Assembly: GCA_900551675.1 (NCBI GenBank)
Contig: URXH01000003.1
Location: 1 to 52,064 of the forward strand
Direction: 5' to 3'
DNA: 52,064 nt
Source: an uncultured bacterium
Lineage (GTDB): Bacteria > Cyanobacteriota > Vampirovibrionia > Gastranaerophilales > Gastranaerophilaceae
Part shown: piece after piece, positions 31,085-38,965 of the stretch
How the letters are laid out: every line of letters starts with the position of its first letter
Position numbering within the stretch: the stretch's first letter is position 1
Notes under the pieces: generated by a model
The model's input: only the letters and a program-made list of their open reading frames with translations
What the model was told of the DNA's origin: nothing
The model's database searches: none
Position numbers and translations under genes: made by a program

Positions 31085-31561
31085 ATGCTAACATTCCAAA
31101 AAGTTGAGAATAATCAAATAAAAGAACTGGCAGGTCTGGCTTGTGTTATCTGGCATGAATACTGGATCTGCCTGCTTTCACCCCGACAAATTGATTATAT
31201 GGTGGAAAATTTTCAATCTGAAAAAGCAATAAAAAATCAGATTGAAAATGAAGGTTATACTTATTATTTTATTATAAAAAACGGTGAAAAAGCCGGTTAT
31301 TTTGGAATTTCTGATAAAAATGACTATCTGTTTCTGTCAAAGTTATACTTAAAAAAAGAGTTCAGACACAATGGTCTAGGTACAAAAACTTTTGAAAAAA
31401 TAAAACAGATAGCAAATGGAAAGTCTGTAAGGCTTACGGTTAATAAACAAAATATAAATTCAATCAATGCTTACAAAAAATGGGGATTTAAAACAATAGA
31501 TTCCGTAGTAACAGATATTGGTTCGGGCTTTGTAATGAATGATTATATTATGGAAGTATAG
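31085..31561 (+). CDS. GNAT-family N-acetyltransferase
   Basis: About 158 residues from the ATG at 31085. The longer reading frame starting at 31022 would translate the palindromic repeat and is rejected. GNAT motif A is LSKLYLKKEFRHNGLGTKTFEKIKQIA (acetyl-CoA binding RxxGLG), motif B is NKQNINSINAYKKWGFKTIDSV. The acceptor is unknown. The only Shine-Dalgarno-like sequence, GAGGG about four bases before the ATG, is the tail of the repeat element. Confidence 0.85.
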   Translation: MLTFQKVENNQIKELAGLACVIWHEYWICLLSPRQIDYMVENFQSEKAIKNQIENEGYTYYFIIKNGEKAGYFGISDKNDYLFLSKLYLKKEFRHNGLGTKTFEKIKQIANGKSVRLTVNKQNINSINAYKKWGFKTIDSVVTDIGSGFVMNDYIMEV

Positions 31562-31595
31562 GGTACTGAAATTTCAGCAGAAAACAAATATATAC

Positions 31596-31624
31596 TTGAC
31601 ATAAGTTAGACATCTAATTATAAT
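31596..31624 (+). promoter_or_regulatory. Consensus promoter with operator in the spacer (MarR gene)
   Basis: TTGACA (31596-31601), a 17-base spacer and TATAAT (31619-31624) are a perfect promoter. The spacer holds the palindrome TTAGA-CA-TCTAA (31606-31617), a likely binding site for the MarR protein encoded 15 bases downstream. Confidence 0.7.
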
Positions 31625-31639
31625 AAATTTGTAAGTCCT

Positions 31640-32047
31640 ATGAAAAAAACTCTTTCATTAATATCTGAAATACATGAAAAGGGAAACCGTTTTATCATTG
31701 ACAGTTTACACAATAACGGTATAACAGGGCTTGTTCCGAGCCATGGCGATATTCTTGTTATTTTATATAAATATGAAAAATTAACAATGAAAAATATCGC
31801 AGAGAAAATTCACCGGACTAAACCGACTGTAACCGTACTCGTTAATAAACTGGAAGAGCAGGGTTACGTTAAAAGAGTCAAGTCAGATAAAGACAGCAGA
31901 GTTACATATATAATTCTTACCGAAAAAGGAAAGGAATTTAAGCCTATATTTGAAAAGATTTCTGATGAATTATGCGAGATGCTGTATAAAAATCTTTCAG
32001 AAAATGAGGCTGAAACTCTCGACAAAATTCTTGAAAAAATGAGATAA
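31640..32047 (+). CDS. MarR-family transcriptional regulator
   Basis: 135 residues. The winged helix (LTMKNIAEKIHRTKPTVTVLVNKLEEQGYVKRVKSDKDSRVTYIILTEKG) is a textbook MarR domain, including the DSR wing and LTEKG end, flanked by dimerisation helices. No Cys or other sensing residue is obvious. The gene lies behind a perfect promoter whose spacer holds a palindrome, and a similar site precedes the next gene (cupin), so autorepression together with control of the cupin is a reasonable model. The leader is only about eight bases and lacks a Shine-Dalgarno. Confidence 0.9.
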   Translation: MKKTLSLISEIHEKGNRFIIDSLHNNGITGLVPSHGDILVILYKYEKLTMKNIAEKIHRTKPTVTVLVNKLEEQGYVKRVKSDKDSRVTYIILTEKGKEFKPIFEKISDELCEMLYKNLSENEAETLDKILEKMR

Positions 32048-32053
32048 AATTTT

Positions 32054-32082
32054 TTGGATAAATAGTTAGATATCAAATTAAA
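32054..32082 (+). promoter_or_regulatory. Second MarR-like operator before the cupin gene
   Basis: AGTTAGATATCAAATT (32064-32079) differs at only two positions from AGTTAGACATCTAATT (31604-31619) in the MarR promoter. It lies in the spacer of a weaker promoter-like pair, TTGGAT (32054-32059) and ATTAAA (32077-32082). Confidence 0.5.
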
Positions 32083-32096
32083 AAAAGGAGGCTTTT

Positions 32097-32474
32097 ATGA
32101 CTAATTACAAAACAGCAGAATTCGGAAAAATTGACGGACTTATCAATAGAGATAACGGAAAAGTATTTTTGCATGACATTCTCGGGCTGACAGGCAGTGA
32201 GATTTCGCTTAATACCGTTCCAAAAGGTTTTAAAGTCCCTTTTAACCATAAACATAACCAAAATGAAGAAGTTTATATTATATTAAAAGGAATCGGTGTT
32301 ATTACGGTCGATAATGTAAAAATTAATGTCAGGGAAGGTTCGACTGTAAAAGTTCTTCCGCCTGCATCACGCACTCTTGAAAATACCGGAGATACCGAAA
32401 TGAGTTTTATTTGTGTTCAGGCAAAAGAGAATTCTCTTGAGCAATTTGGGCTTGGCGATGCTGAATTATGCTGA
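32097..32474 (+). CDS. Small cupin-domain protein
   Basis: 125 residues. Cupin motif 1 is visible as VPFNHKHNQNEEVYIILKGIGVI (two His, Glu) and motif 2 near VREGSTVKVLPPASRTLENTGD, where the usual His is not evident. A single cupin barrel of this size could bind a metal or small ligand. It follows the MarR gene by 49 bases with an AAAGGAGG ribosome site and a copy of the putative MarR operator in between, so it is the likely regulatory target. The reaction is unknown. Confidence 0.8.
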   Translation: MTNYKTAEFGKIDGLINRDNGKVFLHDILGLTGSEISLNTVPKGFKVPFNHKHNQNEEVYIILKGIGVITVDNVKINVREGSTVKVLPPASRTLENTGDTEMSFICVQAKENSLEQFGLGDAELC

Positions 32475-32494
32475 ACTCTAATTTAGAAAAATGC

Positions 32495-32516
32495 GCTTCC
32501 GCAATAAAGCGGAAGC
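32495..32516 (+). terminator. Rho-independent terminator after the cupin gene
   Basis: GCTTCCGC (32495-32502), loop AATAAA, GCGGAAGC (32509-32516) and TTTTTATTATT form a textbook terminator. Confidence 0.88.
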
Positions 32517-32620
32517 TTTTTATTATTAATTTTATGAGGAATATAGCTCAAGGATAATGTCTATTTATTTTTTTATGCTAAAATATTTATATTATTGAAA
32601 TATTTTGAGAGGGATAACTA

Positions 32621-33997
32621 ATGTCAGTCATTATAATGATTTTGCTAATCGGACTTTTAATTCTTGTCCACGAACTCGGTCATCTTTTTACAGCTTTACT
32701 TTTTAAAGTTAAAGTTGACAAATTTGGTATAGGTCTGCCTATCGGTCCGACCCTGTGGGAGAAAAAGGTTGGAAATATAACATTAGTTGTCCATGCTTTT
32801 TTATTCGGCGGTTATGTATCTTTTCCTGATGATGACAAGGATTCGGATTTACCGCAAAATTCTCCCGACAGATTGATGAACAAGCCTGTATGGCAAAGAG
32901 CCGTTATTTTTTCAGCAGGTGTTATTGCCAACGTAATCTGTGCTTATGTTCTGGTATTATTAACGGCTGTGATGTGGCATAATATGCCGTCAGGCAAATT
33001 TGATATTTATGTAAACGATATTGTTGCGCCTAAAGAAGCAAGCGTTTGGACTTCAGGACTGCAAAAAGGCGACAAAATTCTGCAGATTAACGGTACAGAT
33101 GTTAATACAAAATACGGGATTAATTTGTATGCTATGTATAGTGCTTCTTATGACGGCAAAACGCAGGAAGAAATTGTTCAAAAAAATTACGAAAATTTAA
33201 AAAGTATAAATCCGGCATTTAAGGAAAACGAAATAATTCCGCAGGGTCTGGTTGTTAAAATCCCCAATAACATTGAAGAAGAAGGGAAAATAATATTAAG
33301 CAAAAATGTTTTAAATGCTGTCGAACTTTTTAAACCCGATGAAATTAACCTGTCAGATAAACAAATTAAACTGCGTGATGAAGTCAAAGGCAAAAAATTT
33401 GTTGAAACTGATGGGACTTATTCGCTGAATGATTTAGCTTATGCCTTATCTGACGGTAAAAGACCTCTGTATTTGAAGGTTTTGCGAGACGGAAAAACTG
33501 TTGATTTAAAACCTGTATGTTCTGACAAAGACGGTCTTATAGGAATTACTCTTGACAGAAAAGAGATATTAATTCCTGTTACAGGTCTAAAATCAGCGTT
33601 TAGTGCAAGCTACAATTATCTTTATAATGAGACAAAATCGATGCTTATAGTTTTAAAGCAGCTCTTCACAGGCAAGATCCCGTTGAAAAATATGCATGGT
33701 GTTGTTCTTATTACCAAAATGGGCGGCGATATTATAAGCAGTGAAGGTATATTTTACGGACTATTACTTACCGCTGTTATTTCAATGAATCTGGCAATAT
33801 TAAATATTCTGCCTATACCTGCGCTTGACGGCGGACATCTTTTATTCCTGCTTGTTGAAAAAATACAGGGAAAACCTGTTGATGAAGAAGTTTCAAATAA
33901 AATAATGATGGTATTTTTCTCATTATTGATACTGCTTCTGGTATTTGTATTATTTAATGATTTATACGTGCTTATACAGCCGTTATTCGTAAAATAA
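32621..33997 (+). CDS. rseP: Site-2 membrane metalloprotease (RseP type)
   Basis: 458 residues. HELGH in the first transmembrane helix supplies two zinc His and the catalytic Glu; LDGGH near residue 405 supplies the Asp ligand. A PDZ domain (SGLQKGDKILQINGTDV) sits in the periplasmic loop, and a second, partial one around residue 290. Three or four helices fit the family. It cleaves single-pass anti-sigma factors or signal peptides within the membrane. The inter-motif loop between the PDZ domains (about 190-260) is longer than usual and charged. A GAGAGGG ribosome site precedes the ATG. It stands alone, not beside lpxD or bamA. Confidence 0.92.
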   Translation: MSVIIMILLIGLLILVHELGHLFTALLFKVKVDKFGIGLPIGPTLWEKKVGNITLVVHAFLFGGYVSFPDDDKDSDLPQNSPDRLMNKPVWQRAVIFSAGVIANVICAYVLVLLTAVMWHNMPSGKFDIYVNDIVAPKEASVWTSGLQKGDKILQINGTDVNTKYGINLYAMYSASYDGKTQEEIVQKNYENLKSINPAFKENEIIPQGLVVKIPNNIEEEGKIILSKNVLNAVELFKPDEINLSDKQIKLRDEVKGKKFVETDGTYSLNDLAYALSDGKRPLYLKVLRDGKTVDLKPVCSDKDGLIGITLDRKEILIPVTGLKSAFSASYNYLYNETKSMLIVLKQLFTGKIPLKNMHGVVLITKMGGDIISSEGIFYGLLLTAVISMNLAILNILPIPALDGGHLLFLLVEKIQGKPVDEEVSNKIMMVFFSLLILLLVFVLFNDLYVLIQPLFVK

Positions 33998-34012
33998 TAA
34001 TATATCGAAAAA

Positions 34013-34789
34013 TTATTTTATACTCCATTTTTCTTGGAGTCTGTTAAGTCTTCCGCTGCTTTGCAGATTTTCAATTACATAATTAACTTTATTCATTAAC
34101 CTTGCAGAGTATTCATCTTTACGGAAAGCTATCGCGTAGGGTTCTTTTGAATATCTTTTCGGTAAAAGCTTTACTGATTTATCGTTAACCGTAAATCCAA
34201 GAAGTATAGTATCATCTGCGACAATTCCCTGAGCTTTCCCTGCTTTTAAGGCTTTGTATGCCTGCTTATAATTTTTATATCCTATAACTTTAACTTCCGG
34301 AACATTGGTGCGCAGATTTCTTTCGCTTGTTGAACCAAATACTATAATTAATTTTTCGCCTTCAAAATCGCTCAAAGATTCTGCTTTGCTGGAGCTTTTA
34401 ACTAGAATAGCCTGTCCTGCAATGTAATACGGTCTTGAAAAATTTAAAATTTGCTGTCTTTGATTTGTAACAGACATAGTTGCAATCAGTATATCAACTT
34501 CACCTGAGTTAAGCTTCATAATTCTGTTTGATGCAGTAACAGGAATAAATTTAACTTTGTTTTCATTGCCTAAAATATTACCGGTAATAATTTTTGCCAG
34601 ATCAATATCATAGCCGATAAGGTTACCGTCTTTGTCTCTAAATCCGAAAGGCGGAGCATCATCTCTAACTCCGATAATAATTTTATCACGCTGGATAATT
34701 TTGCTTAAATCATCGCCGGCCGTATTTTTTTTTCCGCATCCGCAGCATATAAGGCATAAAAGTAATAAAGCAAGATAAAACTTTTTCAT
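34013..34789 (-). CDS. Amino-acid-type solute-binding lipoprotein
   Basis: 258 residues from the ATG at 34789, chosen because it starts a lipoprotein signal (MKKFYLALLLLCLICCGC, lipobox Cys at 16 or 18). The mature part is a family-3 periplasmic binding protein: GVRDDAPPFGFRDKDGNLIGYDIDLAK and VDILIATMSVTNQRQQILNFSRPYY. It should bind a polar amino acid for an ABC importer, but no permease or ATPase gene is adjacent, so it is an orphan here. Its 5' leader contains a terminator-like hairpin on the same strand. Confidence 0.85.
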   Translation of the reverse strand: MKKFYLALLLLCLICCGCGKKNTAGDDLSKIIQRDKIIIGVRDDAPPFGFRDKDGNLIGYDIDLAKIITGNILGNENKVKFIPVTASNRIMKLNSGEVDILIATMSVTNQRQQILNFSRPYYIAGQAILVKSSSKAESLSDFEGEKLIIVFGSTSERNLRTNVPEVKVIGYKNYKQAYKALKAGKAQGIVADDTILLGFTVNDKSVKLLPKRYSKEPYAIAFRKDEYSARLMNKVNYVIENLQSSGRLNRLQEKWSIK

Positions 34790-34823
34790 AATAAAAATAT
34801 AATACTTGAAACAAAAAGAAAAA

Positions 34824-34842
34824 ACCACCATTAAGTGGTGGT
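34824..34842 (-). terminator. Terminator-like hairpin in the leader of the binding-protein gene
   Basis: On the minus strand ACCACCA (34842-34836), loop and TGGTGGT (34830-34824) are followed by a T6 run. A TATAAT box at 34864-34859 places the start about ten bases before this stem, and the gene begins 35 bases after it. No minus-strand gene ends here, so it may be an attenuator. Confidence 0.5.
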
Positions 34843-35042
34843 ACAAGAAGCTGTATTGATTATATCACAAAAAATATTTATTTCATAGTTGATGATATTA
34901 GTTTTTTTCAAATAGCCCGACAGAATAACCTCTTACGGTAATGTTTCTAAGGAAGAATAAAGTACATAATCTAGTATTAGTTTGTTTTTTAAAATTTTTT
35001 CGGGATTTTTCAAAAAAAATCTCATAACACAAGGAGGTAAAA

Positions 35043-37085
35043 ATGACTATTAAAAAACTGACTGTGGCAGCTGCAATTGCCGTTGGAATAGCAACGTGTT
35101 CCTTGAATCAGGCAATGGCGGCTTGTCCATGTGAAGCTCCGGAAACTCCGGCGCCATGTGCAGAACCCCTGCCTGTAGTAACAGGTCCTGCATGTCCGTG
35201 TGAGACTGCAAAACCAAACACATGTTCAAAGTGTAAAAAGGCAATGCCTGACTGCGACTGCCAGAAACCTGACCCATGTGCAGATCCGTGTGATCCGTGT
35301 GAAACTGAAAAAAAATCAGACTGCGGATGCCCTGATGAAATAAGCTGTGATCAGCCTGCAGATCCTGCGTGTGCTGTTTGTCCTCAAACAGGCAAACCTG
35401 ACAGAAAAGATATGAAACAGGTTTATGGTTATCCAAACGCAATCTACGGTACAAATAACTATATAGGACAGCCTGCAAATTCTATCTTCTCGACAGACAC
35501 ACCGCTTGCAGGAACTCCGAGAGTTCTTTCATCAAATATTAACGGTACAACAGTATCATCTCAAGGTCAGGTTACAGGTGCCGCTACTCAAATGCCTTGT
35601 TTGAATGAAGCACCGACAAGACATAACGGTATTCCGATTGACAGAAACGACAGGTTAATGGACGGAAACAACTGTCCGATTGATTTTCAGTCGACAAATT
35701 CAATTGATGCTGTTAGAAAATCCTTTGTTCCGTATGAAATTCCTAACCAGATTATGCAGACAACAGGTGCAGCAGCAAACCTTGGCGGATGCCAGTTCCC
35801 TGATGTTCCGAACGGTTTCTGGGCAGCATGCGACATTGATAAATTAGCTATAAACGATGTAGTAGTCGGATATCCTGACGGATATTTCAAACCTAACAGA
35901 AATATCTCACGTGCAGAATTTGCAACAATTCTTGTTAAAGGTTTCAACCTTGACAAATGCGATATGCCGAGAGAAGGTTTGTTTAAAGATGTTCCCAAAA
36001 GCAACTGGGCGAATGCTGCTATTGCAAAAGCTGTTGATGAAGATCTGTTAAAGGGTTACCCTGATGGCAACTTCAAACCAAACCACCCTGTAACAAGAGT
36101 CGAAGCTTTAACAACAATTGCAAAAGGCATGACTTGCGATATTGATCAGTGCAAAGCTGATGAAATTTTAAGCAAATATGCTGACGGTAATTCTATTCCT
36201 AACTGGGCAAGAATTCCTGTTGCAAAATCACTCGAAAACGGTGCGTTAAAAGATTCGCCAAATCCGAATATGATTATGCCTAATAAAGAAGCCACACGTG
36301 CGGAAGTTGCTTCTATGATGCAGACAGTCCGCGTAGCTCTCGGTTACGATACTAACCCGAAAACAGCCAACAACATCTGTCCTGCATGCCCTGTTAACAA
36401 AAATGCTTTTGTAGAACAGGAAGAAATTGTTAAGATCCCTACATTAAAAGTTAAGATGATTGACCAGCTAACCGCAAAATCATCTCACGTAGGCCAGTAC
36501 TTCAGAGCGAATACTCTTGAAGATGTAACAATTAACGGTGTAACATACCCTTGCGGTTCAACCGTAACAGGTCAGGTTGTTGAAGTTATAAGACCTTCAG
36601 GTTGTGATAAAGGTGCTTTGAAACTTTCATTCACAGACATTAAAAACGGCGACTGCAAAACCAAACTGCCTAAACAAATTTTGCAGGCACAGGTTAACAA
36701 ATCAAAACAGGTTAACCCTGTTGCAAGATTGGTTGAAATGCCGTTCACACTTGCTGGTTCTCTTGTAGGTGTAGCAGGCAGAACAGTCGGCGGTGTTGTT
36801 ACAAACCTTGGTAACGCCGTAGAAAACGTATCTAACGATGCAGGTTATATGTTAGGACACGTATTCCAGGGACAATTCGGTGCTGCTGCACGTAATTTAG
36901 GCGATGGCTTATGGGAAACTGTTAAAGCTCCTGTCGATGTTACAAGAACAGCTTTATCAGGTACAATGGGCTTATTCCAGACTACAGGCGACGAATTTGC
37001 TTACCTTGTTGACCCGCGCGGATACAAAATCTCCGCTGTAAATCCAAGAGAACACATTACTATTGCATTCGGCTGTTCAGAATAA
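35043..37085 (+). CDS. Cys-rich triple-SLH envelope protein
   Basis: 680 residues. A Sec signal peptide ends at ...NQAMA. The next 95 residues are a Cys/Pro/Asp-rich region with more than 20 Cys, several as CxC or CxxC. Three SLH domains lie at about 255-305 (FPDVPNGFWAACDIDKL, GYPDGYFKPNRNISRAEFA), 315-365 and 378-435 (third one degenerate). A beta-rich C-terminal domain and glycine-rich helices follow. SLH domains tie the outer membrane or S-layer to wall polymer in cyanobacteria and Negativicutes. There is no porin barrel. AAGGAGGT nine bases from the ATG suggests strong expression. Confidence 0.88.
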   Translation: MTIKKLTVAAAIAVGIATCSLNQAMAACPCEAPETPAPCAEPLPVVTGPACPCETAKPNTCSKCKKAMPDCDCQKPDPCADPCDPCETEKKSDCGCPDEISCDQPADPACAVCPQTGKPDRKDMKQVYGYPNAIYGTNNYIGQPANSIFSTDTPLAGTPRVLSSNINGTTVSSQGQVTGAATQMPCLNEAPTRHNGIPIDRNDRLMDGNNCPIDFQSTNSIDAVRKSFVPYEIPNQIMQTTGAAANLGGCQFPDVPNGFWAACDIDKLAINDVVVGYPDGYFKPNRNISRAEFATILVKGFNLDKCDMPREGLFKDVPKSNWANAAIAKAVDEDLLKGYPDGNFKPNHPVTRVEALTTIAKGMTCDIDQCKADEILSKYADGNSIPNWARIPVAKSLENGALKDSPNPNMIMPNKEATRAEVASMMQTVRVALGYDTNPKTANNICPACPVNKNAFVEQEEIVKIPTLKVKMIDQLTAKSSHVGQYFRANTLEDVTINGVTYPCGSTVTGQVVEVIRPSGCDKGALKLSFTDIKNGDCKTKLPKQILQAQVNKSKQVNPVARLVEMPFTLAGSLVGVAGRTVGGVVTNLGNAVENVSNDAGYMLGHVFQGQFGAAARNLGDGLWETVKAPVDVTRTALSGTMGLFQTTGDEFAYLVDPRGYKISAVNPREHITIAFGCSE

Positions 37086-37145
37086 ACAGCATCAAGCTAT
37101 GCGATGATGCAAAGCCGGCACAGTACAATTTGTTCGAAGCCTGAG

Positions 37146-37180
37146 AAAACCGGTATCTTTTTTTATAAGATACCGGTTTT
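37146..37180 (+). terminator. Strong rho-independent terminator after the SLH gene
   Basis: AAAACCGGTATCTT (37146-37159) and AAGATACCGGTTTT (37167-37180) form a perfect 14-bp stem with a 7-base T-rich loop, followed by TCTTGTTT. Confidence 0.85.
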
Positions 37181-37198
37181 TCTTGTTTATATAATTAA

Positions 37199-37903
37199 TT
37201 ACATTTTTGTATTAAGTTTTTTCATTTTTGCAGGAACTTTTTTTGCCTCATCTACACGTCTTTGATGAATTCTTACCGCAGATGGCCTGTCAACATCTTT
37301 AGGGCGGTGAATCAGAGTATAAATTTGTCCTCCGCTTAATTTTTTGCCCGTAAGACCTTTTTCATTTATTCTATATTTTATATATGCTTCTGCGTATTTG
37401 AGCTGTTTTTCACGTGGAAGCTTACAGTATTGCGCATAGGTGCATTTATTCTTTACGGGAAGATTATCAAATGTCGTCTTGTCCATCTGTATCAAACCCG
37501 CATATTTGCCGGTGCTGCTTTTTATCTGCGGATCAAAATGAGATTCTCTGTATATTATTGCGGCAAGATCTTCTGGTTTACAATTAAGCCTTTTCGCGGC
37601 TTTTGTAATTTCTTCGAAAAATTTTACTGATATGTTAGGATCAATTTTAACTCTGTTTTGCTTTACTTTTGACTCTGCTTCCATTACTATCCGCCATTCT
37701 TTATGAAGTTTCTGTGCTTCGGCCGATACATTTTGCATTGAAGATTTAGCTGATTTTTCGGCCTTATTTTTAACATTCCAAAGACTGTTTTTAACCCAAT
37801 CAGGATGAAAAACGTTATCTAAATCCAATTTAAACATCTTTGAATAATCTTCCTGAGGCGCCTTCATAGGCGGATGCCAATTAATTCTTTTATCATCACT
37901 CAT
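37199..37903 (-). CDS. Lytic-transglycosylase (SLT) domain protein without signal peptide
   Basis: About 234 residues from the ATG at 37903 (AAAGG nine bases upstream). Residues about 110-160 carry LAAIIYRESHFDPQIKSSTGKYAGLIQM, the SLT motif with catalytic Glu and the AGLIQM block. The N-terminal 90 residues are charged, with an amphipathic helix, and no signal peptide or membrane helix is present. Export by another route or a phage-tail-type role is possible. It is convergent with the SLH gene. Confidence 0.75.
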   Translation of the reverse strand: MSDDKRINWHPPMKAPQEDYSKMFKLDLDNVFHPDWVKNSLWNVKNKAEKSAKSSMQNVSAEAQKLHKEWRIVMEAESKVKQNRVKIDPNISVKFFEEITKAAKRLNCKPEDLAAIIYRESHFDPQIKSSTGKYAGLIQMDKTTFDNLPVKNKCTYAQYCKLPREKQLKYAEAYIKYRINEKGLTGKKLSGGQIYTLIHRPKDVDRPSAVRIHQRRVDEAKKVPAKMKKLNTKM

Positions 37904-37975
37904 ACAAATTAACCTTTCATACCTCAATATTAACGGAGTAAAGGTTAAAAAACTTTAGAATATATGAAATTTTTG

Positions 37976-38884
37976 TTACAATTTGATATTTTTCCCCAGT
38001 TCAAGAATAGTTTTGATATCTTCTTCGGGAGTTTTGCCTGTTGTTGTAAGATAATTGCCTGTCATTATCCCTTCAACGCAAGTTCTTAAAGCTTTTTTCT
38101 GATTTTCATCGGATAATTTCATTCTGCCGCCGCATAAACGCAAAATTGAATCAGGATTTGCTATTTTAAAAATTGCAAGTGTTCTCAAAATATTTTCTTC
38201 ATCAATTTTATCAAAGTAATTTTCAAAAGGTGTTTGCGGAATCGGCATCAATATATTTACAGGAATTGAATCAGGATGAATATCACGTAATTCAAGAGCC
38301 ATTTCAACTCTCTGTTCTATGCTTTCGCCCATGCCTAGAATAACCCCGCAGCAAAGCTCCATTCCGTATTTTTTTACAAGCCTGCAGGTATTTACTCTGT
38401 CATTCCAGCTGTGGGTTGTACAAATTTCGGGATAATAGGATCTTGCAGTGTTAATATTGTGGTGAAATCGTAATAAACCGTGTTTTGCAAGTTTTTTTGC
38501 CTGATCTTCATTCAAAATGCCAATAGATGCACAGCTTTTTAATCCTTCAATTTTGTTCACTTCAGCGATCATTTCAAGAATTTTGTCAAAATCGCTTTCA
38601 TCAGGAGTTTTTCCTGATGTTACAACTGCAAAACGCGATGCCTTATGAGCTTTTGCATCAAGTGCCGATTGGCTTACTTTTTCAATATCTATAAGCGGAT
38701 ACGATTCTATTTGAGTTCTATAATGTGAACTCTGCGCACAGTATTTACAATTTTGAGAGCATTTACCGTTTCTTGCATTCACAAGCGAGCACAGTTCAAC
38801 ATTATTTTTAAGATATTTTGATGACAAGTTTAAAAGTTCGTCCAGTTTCAAATTGTATAATTTTAAAAGTCCGGTTTTATCCAT
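37976..38884 (-). CDS. bioB: Biotin synthase
   Basis: 302 residues from the ATG at 38884, chosen because GGAG lies five bases upstream; an upstream in-frame codon at 38929 would fall on the promoter. Radical SAM motif GKCSQNCKYCAQSSHY (CxxxCxxC) and the BioB blocks VVTSGKTPDE, FHHNINTARSYYPEICTTHSW and RLCGGRM are present. The enzyme inserts sulphur into dethiobiotin. No other biotin gene adjoins it. Its -35 box overlaps that of the divergent gene at 38966. Confidence 0.95.
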   Translation of the reverse strand: MDKTGLLKLYNLKLDELLNLSSKYLKNNVELCSLVNARNGKCSQNCKYCAQSSHYRTQIESYPLIDIEKVSQSALDAKAHKASRFAVVTSGKTPDESDFDKILEMIAEVNKIEGLKSCASIGILNEDQAKKLAKHGLLRFHHNINTARSYYPEICTTHSWNDRVNTCRLVKKYGMELCCGVILGMGESIEQRVEMALELRDIHPDSIPVNILMPIPQTPFENYFDKIDEENILRTLAIFKIANPDSILRLCGGRMKLSDENQKKALRTCVEGIMTGNYLTTTGKTPEEDIKTILELGKNIKL

Positions 38885-38900
38885 AAATTCTCCGGAATTA

Positions 38901-38944
38901 ATAATATAACCTTGATTGACTAAAGTCAAATCCTATGGTAAAAT
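38901..38944. promoter_or_regulatory. Overlapping divergent promoters sharing a -35 palindrome
   Basis: TTGACT (38916-38921), AA and AGTCAA (38924-38929) form a perfect inverted repeat. Rightward, TTGACT-N17-TAAAAT (38939-38944) drives the 38966 gene. Leftward, TTGACT (38929-38924)-N17-TATTAT (38906-38901) drives bioB. Only one polymerase could bind at a time. Confidence 0.65.
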
Positions 38945-38965
38945 TGGCTCACAAAGGAGTGGAAA

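Noticed and set aside
38916..38929. BirA or BioR operator upstream of bioB
   Set aside because: TTGACT-AA-AGTCAA does not resemble the operators I know for these regulators and is fully explained by overlapping -35 boxes.
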